DNA of 52,241 bases from Clostridiales bacterium (GTDB taxonomy: Bacteria > Bacillota > Clostridia > Oscillospirales > Oscillospiraceae): NCBI GenBank assembly GCA_004558115.1, contig SFDT01000009.1, positions 1 to 52,241 on the forward strand, in the 5' to 3' direction. The notes beneath the pieces are model-generated. The model was not told the origin of the DNA and did no database searches. It saw only the letters and a program-made list of their open reading frames with translations. Made by a program: the position numbers and the translations under genes. Positions 1 through 7,657 of this stretch are shown one piece after another (the first letter of the stretch is position 1; the number at the start of each line of letters is the position of its first letter).

Positions 1-1
1 C

Positions 2-253
2 GATAACATTTATCGGCTCTTACTGGCATTTGATGAAGTCTACCATTCCGCAACAGAAGCGGAACAGAAAGAGTTTATGAAAGCCTTTATCGAGCGAATT
101 GAGATGTTCCCGGAAAAGAGAAAAGACGGAAGCTGGATAAAGAAGATTGTATTCAATTTCCCTGTGCCTGTTGATGGCGAGGAAGTGAAAGAACTTCCCT
201 TGGAAACCGAAACAACCGTCGAGACCGTGGCGCAGCTGGTTCGGATGAAATAA
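2..253 (+). CDS. Large serine recombinase, C-terminal fragment
   Basis: This is the last 83 codons of a gene that begins outside the window. The reading frame runs from base 2 to a TAA at 251-253. The protein tail (DNIYRLLLAFDEVYHSATEA, then a segment with IERIEMFPEKR and ETTVETVAQLVRM) matches my memory of the far C-terminus of large serine recombinases of clostridial conjugative elements (TnpX/Tn916-group-like, following the zinc-ribbon and coiled-coil domains). Such enzymes excise and integrate elements at short attachment sites, and their gene usually lies at one extremity of the element. The catalytic domain is not visible, so activity cannot be judged. Codon use is more AT-rich than in the chromosomal genes that follow, which fits transferred DNA. 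Confidence 0.75.
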   Translation, partial: DNIYRLLLAFDEVYHSATEAEQKEFMKAFIERIEMFPEKRKDGSWIKKIVFNFPVPVDGEEVKELPLETETTVETVAQLVRMK

Positions 254-257
254 TGGG

Positions 258-281
258 TCTGTTTTGGCTTGACAAAACAGA
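258..281. repeat. Inverted repeat just after the recombinase gene
   Basis: TCTGTTTTG (258-266) and CAAAACAGA (273-281) are perfect 9-base inverted arms around GCTTGA. The dyad starts 5 bases after the recombinase stop codon and contains the -35 box of the following promoter. It could be a recombinase or attachment-site dyad, or a weak terminator. The sequence alone does not decide. Confidence 0.5.
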
Positions 282-297
282 AAAAATGCCATAAACT
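269..297 (+). promoter_or_regulatory. Promoter of the thiXYZ operon
   Basis: TTGACA at 269-274, a 17-base spacer and TAAACT at 292-297 form a near-consensus sigma-A promoter. The predicted start near 304 lies directly before the TPP riboswitch. Confidence 0.7.
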
Positions 298-307
298 AAC
301 AAGCTGA

Positions 308-400
308 CAACAGGGGAGCCCGAAGGAACGGGCTGAGAGGCGGATGTTTTCCGTGACCCATGACACCTGATCTGGATCATGCCAGCGTAGGGAGCATACC
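308..400 (+). ncRNA. TPP riboswitch (THI element)
   Basis: The stretch carries the conserved landmarks of the thiamine pyrophosphate aptamer. A 5' GGGGAGCC...GGCTGAGAGG block (314-340) holds the CTGAGA core. The 3' CACCTGATCTGGATCATGCC block (364-383) is followed by AGCGTAGGGA. It sits between the promoter and an intrinsic terminator, so binding of TPP is expected to end transcription before the transporter genes when thiamine is plentiful. Confidence 0.93.
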
Positions 401-421
401 GAATGCGTTGCAAAACGATTG

Positions 422-459
422 AAATGCCTTCGCCGGAATGAACGGCGGAGGCATTTTTT
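422..459 (+). terminator. Riboswitch-controlled intrinsic terminator
   Basis: AAATGCC-TTCGCCG and CGGCGG-AGGCATTT pair around a short loop and are followed by a run of six T. It lies about 25 bases after the TPP aptamer and before the first ribosome site, the normal place for an expression platform that stops transcription. Confidence 0.85.
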
Positions 460-474
460 CGCGAAGGAGGCGGA

Positions 475-1257
475 ATGCGCTTTATGAAGACCATACGGAC
501 GGCCCTGGGACGGAAAGGGCCGGCCATCCTGGCCGTCGGTCTGCTGCTGGCAGCCTGGCAGGCGGTGTCCGCCAGCGGCCTTGTGCCGGCCTATATGCTG
601 CCGGCCCCCACGGACGTGGTCCGGGCCTTCTGGACGGATGCGCCCCAGCTGTGGGAGCACAGCCGCATCACCTTGCAGGAGGCGTTTTACGGCCTGGCCC
701 TGGGCACGGCCATCGGCTTTTTCCTGGCGGTGCTCATGGATACCTTTGACTTTTTGTACCGGGCCATCTATCCCATCCTGGTGATTTTACAGACCATCCC
801 CTCGGTGGCCATCGCCCCCCTTCTGGTGCTGTGGTTCGGCTACGAGATGACGCCCAAGATCATTTTGATCGTGGTGTCCTCCTGCTTTCCGGTGACTGTG
901 GGGGTGCTGGACGGTTTCCGGGCGGTGGACCGGGACTCCATCGACCTCTTGCGCTCCATGGGGGCCGGATGCTGGAAGATCTTCCGGTACATCAAGCTCC
1001 CCTCCGCCGTGCCGCAGTTTTTTTCGGGACTGCGGATCGCCGCGGCCTATGCCGTGGTGGGCGCGGTCATCGCCGAGTGGCTGGGCGGCTTCGGCGGCCT
1101 GGGAGTCTATATGACCCGGGTGAAAAAGGCCTTTGCCTTTGACAAAATGTTTGCCGTCATCTTTCTCATCTCCGCCATCTCCCTGGCGCTGATGGCGGCG
1201 GTGGACCTGGTAGAGCGGCTGTGCACGCCCTACCGCCATCTGGATAAAAAATCTTGA
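475..1257 (+). CDS. thiX: Thiamine-precursor ABC transporter, permease
   Basis: The gene encodes a 260-residue integral membrane permease of the SsuC/TauC/ThiX type. About six hydrophobic segments are visible. The cytoplasmic coupling loop (LRSMGAGCWKIFRYIKLPSA, roughly residues 160-180) is typical of importers that contact an ATPase. Position behind a TPP riboswitch and next to an NMT1/THI5-type binding protein indicates import of a thiamine pyrimidine precursor such as HMP or formylaminopyrimidine. The exact substrate is inferred. The ribosome site GAAGGAGG (463-470) lies 4 bases before ATG 475 and 13 before an in-frame ATG at 484, so the true start may be either. The binding-protein and ATPase genes follow at once. 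Confidence 0.85.
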   Translation: MRFMKTIRTALGRKGPAILAVGLLLAAWQAVSASGLVPAYMLPAPTDVVRAFWTDAPQLWEHSRITLQEAFYGLALGTAIGFFLAVLMDTFDFLYRAIYPILVILQTIPSVAIAPLLVLWFGYEMTPKIILIVVSSCFPVTVGVLDGFRAVDRDSIDLLRSMGAGCWKIFRYIKLPSAVPQFFSGLRIAAAYAVVGAVIAEWLGGFGGLGVYMTRVKKAFAFDKMFAVIFLISAISLALMAAVDLVERLCTPYRHLDKKS

Positions 1258-1281
1258 TTTTGGAAGAGAGGAACCCAACCT

Positions 1282-2298
1282 ATGAAAAGAAGACACATCA
1301 CCGCGCTGCTGCTGGCGGCGGCACTGATCCTGAGCCTGACTGCCTGCGGCGCGAACAAGACCGGTGGGGAGGAAGCCGGTTTGAAGGAACTGACCTTCGT
1401 GCTGGACTGGACTCCCAACACCAACCATACCGGCGTATACGCCGCCATCGCCAACGGCTACTTTGAGGAGGTGGGCCTCAGCGTGAAGGTGGTCCAGCCT
1501 GCCGAGGACGGCGCCGAGATGATGGTGGCCTCCGGCCAGGCCCAGTTCGGCGTGTCCGCCCAGGGTAAGATGGCCGACGCCCTCGGCGGTGCTTCCCCCA
1601 TGCCCATCACGGCTGTGGCGGCGGTGCTGCAGCACAACACCGCCGGCATCATCTCCCGGAAGGGAGAGGGCCTGGACCGGCCCAAGGGCATGGAAGGCCA
1701 CAAATACGCCACCTGGGACCAGGCCGTGGAAAAGGCGGTGCTGCGGCAGGTGGTGGAGAGCGACGGCGGCGATTTTGACCAGGTGGAGCTGATCCCCTCC
1801 ACGGTGACGGACGCCGTGTCCGGCCTGGAGAGCCGCTCCGTGGACGCCATCTGGGTGTTCTACGGCTGGGAGGGCATCGCCTGCCAGGTGGCGGGCCTGG
1901 AGACGGATTTCTTCGCCTTGAAGGATATCGATCCGGTCTTCGATTATTACACCCCGATCATCATTGCCAATGACAGCTTCCTGGAGGAGGATGCGGACAC
2001 CGCCAAGGCCTTTATGGCGGCGGTGAGCAAGGGCTACCAGTTCGCGGCGGAGCATCCGGAGGAGGCCGCGGACATCCTCATGGCGGCGGCGCCGGAGCTG
2101 AAGGACAGCCGGGACCTGGTGTTGGCAAGCCAGCAGTACCTGGCGGAGCAGTACACCGCCGACGCCTCCCGCTGGGGCGAGATCGACCCGGAGCGGTGGA
2201 GCGCCTACTTTACCTGGCTCAACGACCATGACCTGCTGGAAAAGGGAGACATTGACCCCAACGCCGGCTTCACCAACGACTTCCTGCCGGAGGCCTGA
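1282..2298 (+). CDS. thiY: Thiamine-precursor ABC transporter, binding lipoprotein
   Basis: A 338-residue lipoprotein of the NMT1/THI5-like family. The N-terminus has a charged MKRRH start, a hydrophobic stretch and the lipobox LTAC, so the mature protein should be anchored at Cys22 on the outer face of the membrane. The body opens with LTFVLDWTPNTNHTGVYAAI, the family hallmark of proteins that bind pyrimidine precursors of thiamine. It should deliver ligand to the permease encoded 24 bases upstream. The TPP riboswitch in the leader ties expression to thiamine status. Its stop is 1 base before the ATPase start, consistent with translational coupling. A binding protein for another small heterocycle is possible but less likely given the riboswitch. 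Confidence 0.87.
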   Translation: MKRRHITALLLAAALILSLTACGANKTGGEEAGLKELTFVLDWTPNTNHTGVYAAIANGYFEEVGLSVKVVQPAEDGAEMMVASGQAQFGVSAQGKMADALGGASPMPITAVAAVLQHNTAGIISRKGEGLDRPKGMEGHKYATWDQAVEKAVLRQVVESDGGDFDQVELIPSTVTDAVSGLESRSVDAIWVFYGWEGIACQVAGLETDFFALKDIDPVFDYYTPIIIANDSFLEEDADTAKAFMAAVSKGYQFAAEHPEEAADILMAAAPELKDSRDLVLASQQYLAEQYTADASRWGEIDPERWSAYFTWLNDHDLLEKGDIDPNAGFTNDFLPEA

Positions 2299-2299
2299 G

Positions 2300-3034
2300 A
2301 TGGAAAAGCTGGAGGTGCGGGGCGTCAGCAAGTGCTTTGACGGCGCCCCCGTTCTGGAGGACATCTCCATCACCCTGCGGCAGGGAGAGCTGGTGTGCCT
2401 GCTGGGCGTCAGCGGCGGCGGAAAGACCACCCTGTTCAACATCATCTCCGGCCTGGTGGAGCCGGACCGGGGACAGGTATTTTTGGACGGGGAGGATGTG
2501 ACGGGAAAGCCCGGCCGCATCAGCTATATGCTGCAAAAGGACCTGCTGCTGCCCTACCGCACCATTCAGGACAATGTGGCCCTGCCCCTGCTGCTGCGGG
2601 GGGAGAAGAAGCGGGAGGCCCGGGCCAAGGCGGCGGCGCTGTTTCCGGAATTCGGCCTGGAGGGCACGGAGCGGAAGTATCCCGCCCAGCTCTCCGGCGG
2701 TATGCGCCAGCGGGCGGCGCTGCTGCGGACGTATCTGTTCTCCCAGAACGTGGCGCTGCTGGACGAGCCCTTTTCCGCCCTAGACACCCTGACGAAAAGC
2801 GCCATCCACGACTGGTATCTGGATGTGATGGAGCGTATCCGCCTGTCCACCCTGTTCATCACCCATGACATCGACGAGGCCATTTTACTGTCGGACCGCA
2901 TTTACCTTCTGACGGGAAAGCCCGGGCGGGTCACCGACGAGATCGTTATCCGGGAGCCGAAGCCCCGGCGGAAGGATTTCAATCTGACACCGGAGTTTTT
3001 GGCGTATAAAAAGCGGATCTTGGAACGCCTATAA
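2300..3034 (+). CDS. thiZ: Thiamine-precursor ABC transporter, ATPase
   Basis: The ABC ATPase (244 residues) energises the importer. Walker A is GVSGGGKTT (about 36-44), the signature is LSGGMRQRAAL, Walker B is VALLDEPFSALD, and the switch histidine lies in THDIDEA. The start is the ATG one base after the thiY stop. A longer frame open from 2228 overlaps thiY and would add residues unlike the family. A ribosome site, CCGGAGG, lies inside the end of thiY. The gene closes the riboswitch-controlled operon and is followed by a strong two-way terminator. It resembles the SsuB/TauB/ThiZ group, so assignment to thiamine precursors depends on the context. Confidence 0.87.
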   Translation: MEKLEVRGVSKCFDGAPVLEDISITLRQGELVCLLGVSGGGKTTLFNIISGLVEPDRGQVFLDGEDVTGKPGRISYMLQKDLLLPYRTIQDNVALPLLLRGEKKREARAKAAALFPEFGLEGTERKYPAQLSGGMRQRAALLRTYLFSQNVALLDEPFSALDTLTKSAIHDWYLDVMERIRLSTLFITHDIDEAILLSDRIYLLTGKPGRVTDEIVIREPKPRRKDFNLTPEFLAYKKRILERL

Positions 3035-3036
3035 AC

Positions 3037-3072
3037 AACAAGCAGCTGTGGGAGCTCCCACAGCTGCTTGTT
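3037..3072. terminator. Bidirectional terminator between thiZ and serC
   Basis: A perfect palindrome (AACAAGCAGCTGTGGG and its complement around a centre of AGCT) lies between two convergent genes. It has T-rich flanks on both strands and probably serves both. Confidence 0.85.
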
Positions 3073-3087
3073 TGCATGATCGGGAAT

Positions 3088-4179
3088 TTACAGGTGCTCT
3101 GCCTCGTAGGCCTTCAAAAATGCCACCAGGGCCTCCACGCCCTCCTTGGGCATGGCGTTGTAAATGGAGGCCCGGAGACCGCCCACGGACTTGTGGCCCT
3201 TCAGGTTGTCGAAGCCGGCGGCCTTGCTGGCGGCCACCACGTCGGCGTCCTGCTCCTTGGAGGGGGAGACGAAGGGCACGTTCATAAGGGAGCGGTCCTC
3301 CTTCCGGACGGCGCCGGTAAAGAAACGGCTCTGGTCCAGGAAGTCGTACAGCACGGCGGCCTTCTCCTCGTTCCGGGCGGCCATGGCCGCAAGCCCGCCG
3401 TTTTTCAGCAGGTACTTGAACACCTTGCCGCAGCAGTAGATGGCCCAGCAGTTGGGGGTGTTGTACAGGGAGCCGGCGTCGGCGTGGGTCTTGTAGCGCA
3501 GGTAGGTGGGCACGAACGCGGGCAGGTCCTCCCGCAGCAGGTCCTCCCGGATGATGGCGATGGACATGCCGGCGGGGCCCACGTTTTTCTGGACGCCGGC
3601 CCAGATGAGGCCGTAGCGGCTGACATCGCAGGGGCGGGAGAGGAACATGGAGGACTGGTCCGCCACCAGCACATGGCCCTTGGTGTCGGGCAGGGTGCGG
3701 TAGGTGGTGCCGTTGATGGTCTCGTTCTCGCAGATGTAGACGTAGTCGGCGTTTTCCGGGATATCCAGGTCAGAGCAGTCGGGAATGTAGGAGAAGTTCT
3801 TGTCGGCGGAGGAGGCGACGATCTTCACCTCACCGTATTTTTTCGCCTCGGCGATAGCCTTTTTGGACCAGGCGCCGGTCTCCACATAGCAGGCCACGCC
3901 GTTTTTCATCAGGTTCATGGGCACCATGGCGAATTCCAGCGTGCCGCCGCCCTGAAGGAACAGGACCTTGTAATTGTCCGGGATGCCCATGAGGGTCCGG
4001 AGGTCCGCCTCCGCCTCGTCCCGGATCTGCTGGAACGCCTTGGAGCGGTGACTCATCTCCATGACGCACATGCCGCTGCCCCGGTAGTTCAGCATCTCGG
4101 CGGCGATCTCCTCCAGCACCTCCTCCGGCATCATGGCGGGACCGGCGGAGAAATTATAAGTACGCCCGTATTTCATCAT
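3088..4179 (-). CDS. serC: Phosphoserine aminotransferase
   Basis: SerC converts 3-phosphohydroxypyruvate and glutamate to 3-phosphoserine and 2-oxoglutarate, using PLP, in serine biosynthesis. The 363-residue protein matches the family length. It opens with YGRTYNFSAGPAMMPEEVL, the family N-terminus, and has the PLP-lysine segment WAGVQKNVGPAG. ATG 4179 was chosen because AAAGGAGA ends 6 bases before it; the adjacent ATG at 4176 is equally usable. The longer open frame upstream overlaps the promoter and is not family-like. The gene is monocistronic, with a promoter at 4217-4245. No serA or serB lies in the window. Confidence 0.95.
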   Translation of the reverse strand: MMKYGRTYNFSAGPAMMPEEVLEEIAAEMLNYRGSGMCVMEMSHRSKAFQQIRDEAEADLRTLMGIPDNYKVLFLQGGGTLEFAMVPMNLMKNGVACYVETGAWSKKAIAEAKKYGEVKIVASSADKNFSYIPDCSDLDIPENADYVYICENETINGTTYRTLPDTKGHVLVADQSSMFLSRPCDVSRYGLIWAGVQKNVGPAGMSIAIIREDLLREDLPAFVPTYLRYKTHADAGSLYNTPNCWAIYCCGKVFKYLLKNGGLAAMAARNEEKAAVLYDFLDQSRFFTGAVRKEDRSLMNVPFVSPSKEQDADVVAASKAAGFDNLKGHKSVGGLRASIYNAMPKEGVEALVAFLKAYEAEHL

Positions 4180-4216
4180 CAGACATCTCCTTTTATTGTG
4201 ATACCGCTTTCCGTTC

Positions 4217-4245
4217 AGTATACGACAGGGAAAGGGAAGAATCAA
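4217..4245 (-). promoter_or_regulatory. serC promoter
   Basis: On the reverse strand, TTGATT (4245-4240), a 17-base spacer and TATACT (4222-4217) lie about 40 bases before the serC start codon. Confidence 0.65.
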
Positions 4246-4329
4246 CCGAAAATTCAAACCATAGGCGGTCTGAAATCCAAAAAACGGTTATGCAAATTGA
4301 CTGCTTATGAAAAAACACACGGAAAAATA

Positions 4330-4358
4330 TTGAAATTTTAACGCAAATTTTATATACT
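4330..4358 (+). promoter_or_regulatory. Promoter of the CAT/E2-fold and CLC genes
   Basis: TTGAAA at 4330-4335, a 17-base spacer and TATACT at 4353-4358 precede the gene at 4425. They lie in an AT-rich gap shared with serC. Confidence 0.6.
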
Positions 4359-4424
4359 GACTATGTGTGTAGACCCAGCGGAGGGCAGCGGCTCTCCAGT
4401 TTTGGAAAGAGTGAGGAGAGAGCC

Positions 4425-5279
4425 ATGAGAGCGGACGGAACACGTGTCAAGGGTCTGAGCCCCATCGTGCAGGCGCTGCCCTATATCATGCCCCGCCGGT
4501 ATGACGCCCAGAACTGGGCCAACGACTATGTGGATGAGGATATCATGCGCAACTACATCCGGCAAAAGCGGCGGGAGGGTCTCAGCGTCACCCATATGAG
4601 TGTCCTGGTGGCGGCCTACTACAAGGCTGCCCTGGAAAACCCCAAGGTGAATTATTTCATCATGAACCGCAAGATCTATAAGCGTAACCACTTCTGCTTC
4701 AGCTTTGTCATTCTGAAGACCCGGGCGGACGGCACGCCGGACGAGACGACATTGAAGATCTACCTGGACCCGGAGGACACGGTGTTTTCCATCAGCCAGA
4801 AGATCAAGGACCATATCGACCGGAATTTGGTGGCCGCCCACAACAATAACACGGATAAATTCGCCAATCTCGCGTTCTCCATCCCGGGCTTTGCACGGCT
4901 CGTGTTCTGGCTGGCCTACCATTTGGACCAGCACAACCTGCTGCCGGGGAAGATCATTGAGCTGAGTCCCTTCCACACCAGCCTGTTCATCACGAACCTG
5001 GCTTCCATCAACACCAATTATATTTTCCACCACTGCTATGAATTCGGCACTACCAGCGTGTTCGTGTGCATGGGCAAGCCTGTGCCGGACCCCATGGCGC
5101 CGGAGGGCAGCCGCAAAAAACGTATGCCCCTGGGCGTGGTAATGGATGAGCGGATCGCCACGGGCATCGAGTACTCCCGGTTTTTCGCGGCGTTCAGCCG
5201 GTATTTGAAAACACCGGAGGTACTGGAGACCCGCCTGGACGGCAGGGAAGTGCCTGTCCCGGCGGCAGCGGAGGCGTAA
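4425..5279 (+). CDS. CAT/dihydrolipoyl-acyltransferase-fold protein, active site degenerate
   Basis: The 284-residue protein resembles the catalytic domain shared by chloramphenicol acetyltransferases and the E2 acyltransferases of 2-oxoacid dehydrogenases. This shows in the N-terminal SVLVAAYYKAALENPKVNYF segment, the central LFITNLASINTNYIFHHCYE segment, and a C-terminal helix ending YLKTPEVLE. At the place of the usual HxxxDG active-site motif it reads DERIATG, so the catalytic histidine is Glu and the aspartate is Thr. There is no lipoyl domain. It may be non-catalytic or use other chemistry. The start is ATG 4425 with GAGGAGAG 6-12 bases upstream; the frame is open further upstream but without a ribosome site. 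It is followed after 6 bases by the CLC transporter gene, so the two are probably co-transcribed. Confidence 0.6.
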   Translation: MRADGTRVKGLSPIVQALPYIMPRRYDAQNWANDYVDEDIMRNYIRQKRREGLSVTHMSVLVAAYYKAALENPKVNYFIMNRKIYKRNHFCFSFVILKTRADGTPDETTLKIYLDPEDTVFSISQKIKDHIDRNLVAAHNNNTDKFANLAFSIPGFARLVFWLAYHLDQHNLLPGKIIELSPFHTSLFITNLASINTNYIFHHCYEFGTTSVFVCMGKPVPDPMAPEGSRKKRMPLGVVMDERIATGIEYSRFFAAFSRYLKTPEVLETRLDGREVPVPAAAEA

Positions 5280-5285
5280 TATACC

Positions 5286-6611
5286 ATGGAAAAACCCATT
5301 GGAGAAGCATTTCGGAATTTTTGCGGCCGTGTCCTCCTGTACGGCAAGGCTCTGGGCAAGTGGCTGGCGGTGGCGGTGGTCATCGGCGCGGCCTGCGGTG
5401 TCATTGGCTCTGCGTTCCACATCGGCGTCCATGAGGCCACGGCCCTGCGGGGAGCTCATCCCTGGCTTTTGTGGGGATTGCCGCTGGCGGGCCTGGTGAT
5501 CGTGGGCTTTTACAAGCTTACGAAGACCGAGGGGCAGGGCACCAATGACATCATCGACGCCGTACACCTGGGCAAGGGACTGACCATTTTCCTGCTGCCC
5601 GCCATTTTCCTGGGTACGGTGCTGACTCACCTGTGCGGCGGCTCCGCCGGCCGGGAGGGCGCCGCGCTGCAAATGGGCGGCACCATCGGCCATCAAGCGG
5701 GCCGGTTGTTCCATCTGGACGACCGGGACCTGCGTACCGCCACCATGGCGGGCATGGCGGCCTTTTTCTCCGCCCTGTTCGGCACGCCCCTGACGGCCAC
5801 GGTCTTTGCCATGGTGGTCATCAGCATCGGCGTCATGTACCACGCCGCCTTCATCCCCTGCCTGACGGCTTCCCTCACGGCCTACGGCGTGTCCCTGGCC
5901 ATGGGCGTGGAGCCCACCCGCTTCACGGTGTCCATGCCGGAGCTGGAGGTGGTGATGCTGCTGAAGGTGGCGGCGCTGGCGGCGCTGTGCGCCATGGTGT
6001 CCATCCTGTTCTGCAACACCATCCACTTTGCCGAGCACCAGATGGCAAAGCGCATCCCGAACCCTTGGGTGCGGGTGGTGGCGGGCGGCTTTGCCGTCAT
6101 CGCCCTGACGTACCTCTGCGGCACCACGGATTATAACGGCGCCGGCATGGAGGTGGTCACCCGTGCCGTGGAGGCGGGAACGGCCCATCCGGCAGCCTTT
6201 TTGCTGAAGCTGCTGTTCACCGCCATCACGCTGAGCGCCGGCTTCAAGGGCGGTGAGGTGGTGCCCTCCTTCTTCGTGGGAGCCACCTTCGGCTGTGTGC
6301 TGGGGCCCCTGCTGGGCATCCCCGCCGGCTTCGCGGCGGCACTGGGACTGGTGGCCGTGTTCTGCGGCGCCGTCAACTGCCCGGTGGCCTCCATCTTCCT
6401 GTCGGTGGAGCTGTTCGGCGACGGGGGGATGCTGTATTTCGCCCTGGCCTGCGGCATCAGCTATATGCTCTCCGGCTACAACGGCCTCTACTCCAGCCAG
6501 ACCATCCTGTATTCCAAGCTGAAGGCCCAGTACATCAACGTCCACACCAATGCCCACCACGCCGGCGGCCCCCATGCGGAGCCTCCGGTCCAGGGCAGCC
6601 TGAAAGAGTGA
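5286..6611 (+). CDS. CLC-family anion transporter with CLC-F-like motifs
   Basis: A 441-residue CLC protein with about ten membrane segments. The gating glutamate is E124 in GGSAGREGAALQ. The usual GSGIP anion-binding segment is replaced by GQGTND (about 83-88), and the helix-N motif reads FKGGEVVPSFF with a glutamate near residue 322. From memory, CLC-F fluoride/proton antiporters differ from chloride CLCs at these places: Asn in place of the central Ser, GREG followed by a non-proline, and Glu-Val on helix N. A fluoride-export role is therefore plausible but unproven, and no fluoride riboswitch is seen upstream. Adjacent to and probably co-transcribed with the CAT/E2-fold gene. Its terminator is unusual (6620-6673). 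Confidence 0.85.
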   Translation: MEKPIGEAFRNFCGRVLLYGKALGKWLAVAVVIGAACGVIGSAFHIGVHEATALRGAHPWLLWGLPLAGLVIVGFYKLTKTEGQGTNDIIDAVHLGKGLTIFLLPAIFLGTVLTHLCGGSAGREGAALQMGGTIGHQAGRLFHLDDRDLRTATMAGMAAFFSALFGTPLTATVFAMVVISIGVMYHAAFIPCLTASLTAYGVSLAMGVEPTRFTVSMPELEVVMLLKVAALAALCAMVSILFCNTIHFAEHQMAKRIPNPWVRVVAGGFAVIALTYLCGTTDYNGAGMEVVTRAVEAGTAHPAAFLLKLLFTAITLSAGFKGGEVVPSFFVGATFGCVLGPLLGIPAGFAAALGLVAVFCGAVNCPVASIFLSVELFGDGGMLYFALACGISYMLSGYNGLYSSQTILYSKLKAQYINVHTNAHHAGGPHAEPPVQGSLKE

Positions 6612-6619
6612 ATAAAGCG

Positions 6620-6673
6620 CCGCCTCCCGGGACACACTGTCGGAAAGACGTTTGTTCCGGGAGGCGGTTTTTT
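6620..6673 (+). terminator. Terminator whose 3' arm is the next gene's ribosome site
   Basis: CCGCCTCCCGG (6620-6630) pairs perfectly with CCGGGAGGCGG (6657-6667), and six T follow. The 3' arm contains GGGAGG, the only good ribosome site for the ATG at 6675. The same hairpin may therefore stop transcription from the CLC gene and mask translation of the DUF421 gene. Confidence 0.75.
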
Positions 6674-6674
6674 G

Positions 6675-7385
6675 ATGCAGTATGCTGCGCAGGTGGGCCT
6701 GGCGGCCCTTTCTTCTTTGCTGTCCATTGCGGTGCTGTTTTTGCTGGCAAAGCTCATGGGCACCAAGCAGGTGTCCCAGATGACCATGTTCGACTATGTG
6801 GTGGGCATCACCATCGGCTCCATCGCGGCGGAGCTGGCCACGGAGCTGGAGGAGCCCCTGCGTCCGCTGACGGCGCTGATCGTCTACGGCGTGACAGCCT
6901 TTGTCATTTCCATCCTCACCAATAAATTCCTGAAGGTCCGGAGCATAGTGACGGGAAAGCCCCTGGTGCTGCTGGAAAACGGGGTCATTTACCGGGAAAA
7001 CCTGAAAAAAGCCCGGCTGGACCTGAACGAATTCCTCACCTATTGCCGCATCGGCGGCTGGTTCGACCTGAACCAGCTCCAGTCGGCGGTGCTGGAGCAC
7101 AACGGCGTGGTGAGCTTTCTGCCCAAGGAGGCGGACCGCCCTGCCACTCCCGCGGACCTGAATCTGAATCCGAAGCAGTCCCAGGTCCAGATGCCCTTCG
7201 TCATGGACGGGCGGCTTTTGGAGGAGAATATCCGCCAGGCGGGGAAAGAGGATGCCTGGGTCCGGCGGACGCTGCTGCAGCAGGGCTACCGGGATGAGGG
7301 GGACGTTTTGCTGGCGGTGTGGGACGGCGGCGAAAAGCTGACGGTGTTTCCCATGGACTCCGGGGGAAAGCAAAAGAGGAACTGA
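6675..7385 (+). CDS. DUF421 (YetF/YcaP-like) membrane protein
   Basis: A 236-residue protein with about three N-terminal membrane helices, followed by a soluble region with KVRSIVTGKPLVLLENGVIY and FLTYCRIGGWFDLNQLQSAV. These are typical of the DUF421/YetF family found in sporulating Firmicutes and elsewhere. In spore-formers, members sit in spore membranes and affect germination; I infer nothing more specific here. The start is ATG 6675, and a TTG directly before it (6672) is also in frame. GGGAGG ends 10 bases upstream but lies inside the terminator stem of the CLC gene, so translation may need the hairpin to open. No separate promoter is evident. Confidence 0.8.
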   Translation: MQYAAQVGLAALSSLLSIAVLFLLAKLMGTKQVSQMTMFDYVVGITIGSIAAELATELEEPLRPLTALIVYGVTAFVISILTNKFLKVRSIVTGKPLVLLENGVIYRENLKKARLDLNEFLTYCRIGGWFDLNQLQSAVLEHNGVVSFLPKEADRPATPADLNLNPKQSQVQMPFVMDGRLLEENIRQAGKEDAWVRRTLLQQGYRDEGDVLLAVWDGGEKLTVFPMDSGGKQKRN

Positions 7386-7422
7386 CGGAGAGCCCATTGC
7401 ATAAGCTGGTCATGGTGATGCT

Positions 7423-7614
7423 ATGGGAAACTGTGACTGTGATCCGCTGGCACTGACCACGGCTGTCAATACGCTGGCGGTGGCCATTGCGGGACAGCTG
7501 GGCGATGAGGACCTGGAGCTGGCCGCGGCTGTTTTGACCCAGCTGGGAGATACCCTGGCCACCATTTCCGTCCAGCGGAGCCTCTGTGCCGGAGGCCGCG
7601 GGGAAGAAGAATAA
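7423..7614 (+). CDS. Small conserved protein, DUF6774-like
   Basis: A 63-residue acidic protein with the segment ALTTAVNTLAVAIAGQLGDE and then ELAAAVLTQLGDTLATISVQ. I recall these from a short clostridial family catalogued as DUF6774, function unknown. Two Cys-Asp pairs stand at the N-terminus (NCDCD) and one Cys near the end. No membrane segment or signal is seen. The ribosome site is poor (GGTGAT), so the exact start is uncertain. It lies 37 bases after the DUF421 gene in the same direction and ends at a good terminator, so it is probably the last gene of that transcript. Confidence 0.6.
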   Translation: MGNCDCDPLALTTAVNTLAVAIAGQLGDEDLELAAAVLTQLGDTLATISVQRSLCAGGRGEEE

Positions 7615-7643
7615 ACAGACGGGCCGAAAGGCCCGTCTGTTTG
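7613..7643. terminator. Bidirectional terminator
   Basis: AAACAGACGGGCC and GGCCCGTCTGTTT pair around GAAA between convergent genes at 7614 and 7658. The first stem base overlaps the stop codon. Confidence 0.85.
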
Positions 7644-7657
7644 GCGTTTGCGGTATG

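Noticed and set aside
4350..7397. A 1015-codon reverse-strand frame opposite the CAT/E2-fold, CLC and DUF421 genes
   Set aside because: His/Gln/Arg-rich product without domain sense. The forward strand carries three recognisable proteins with ribosome sites.
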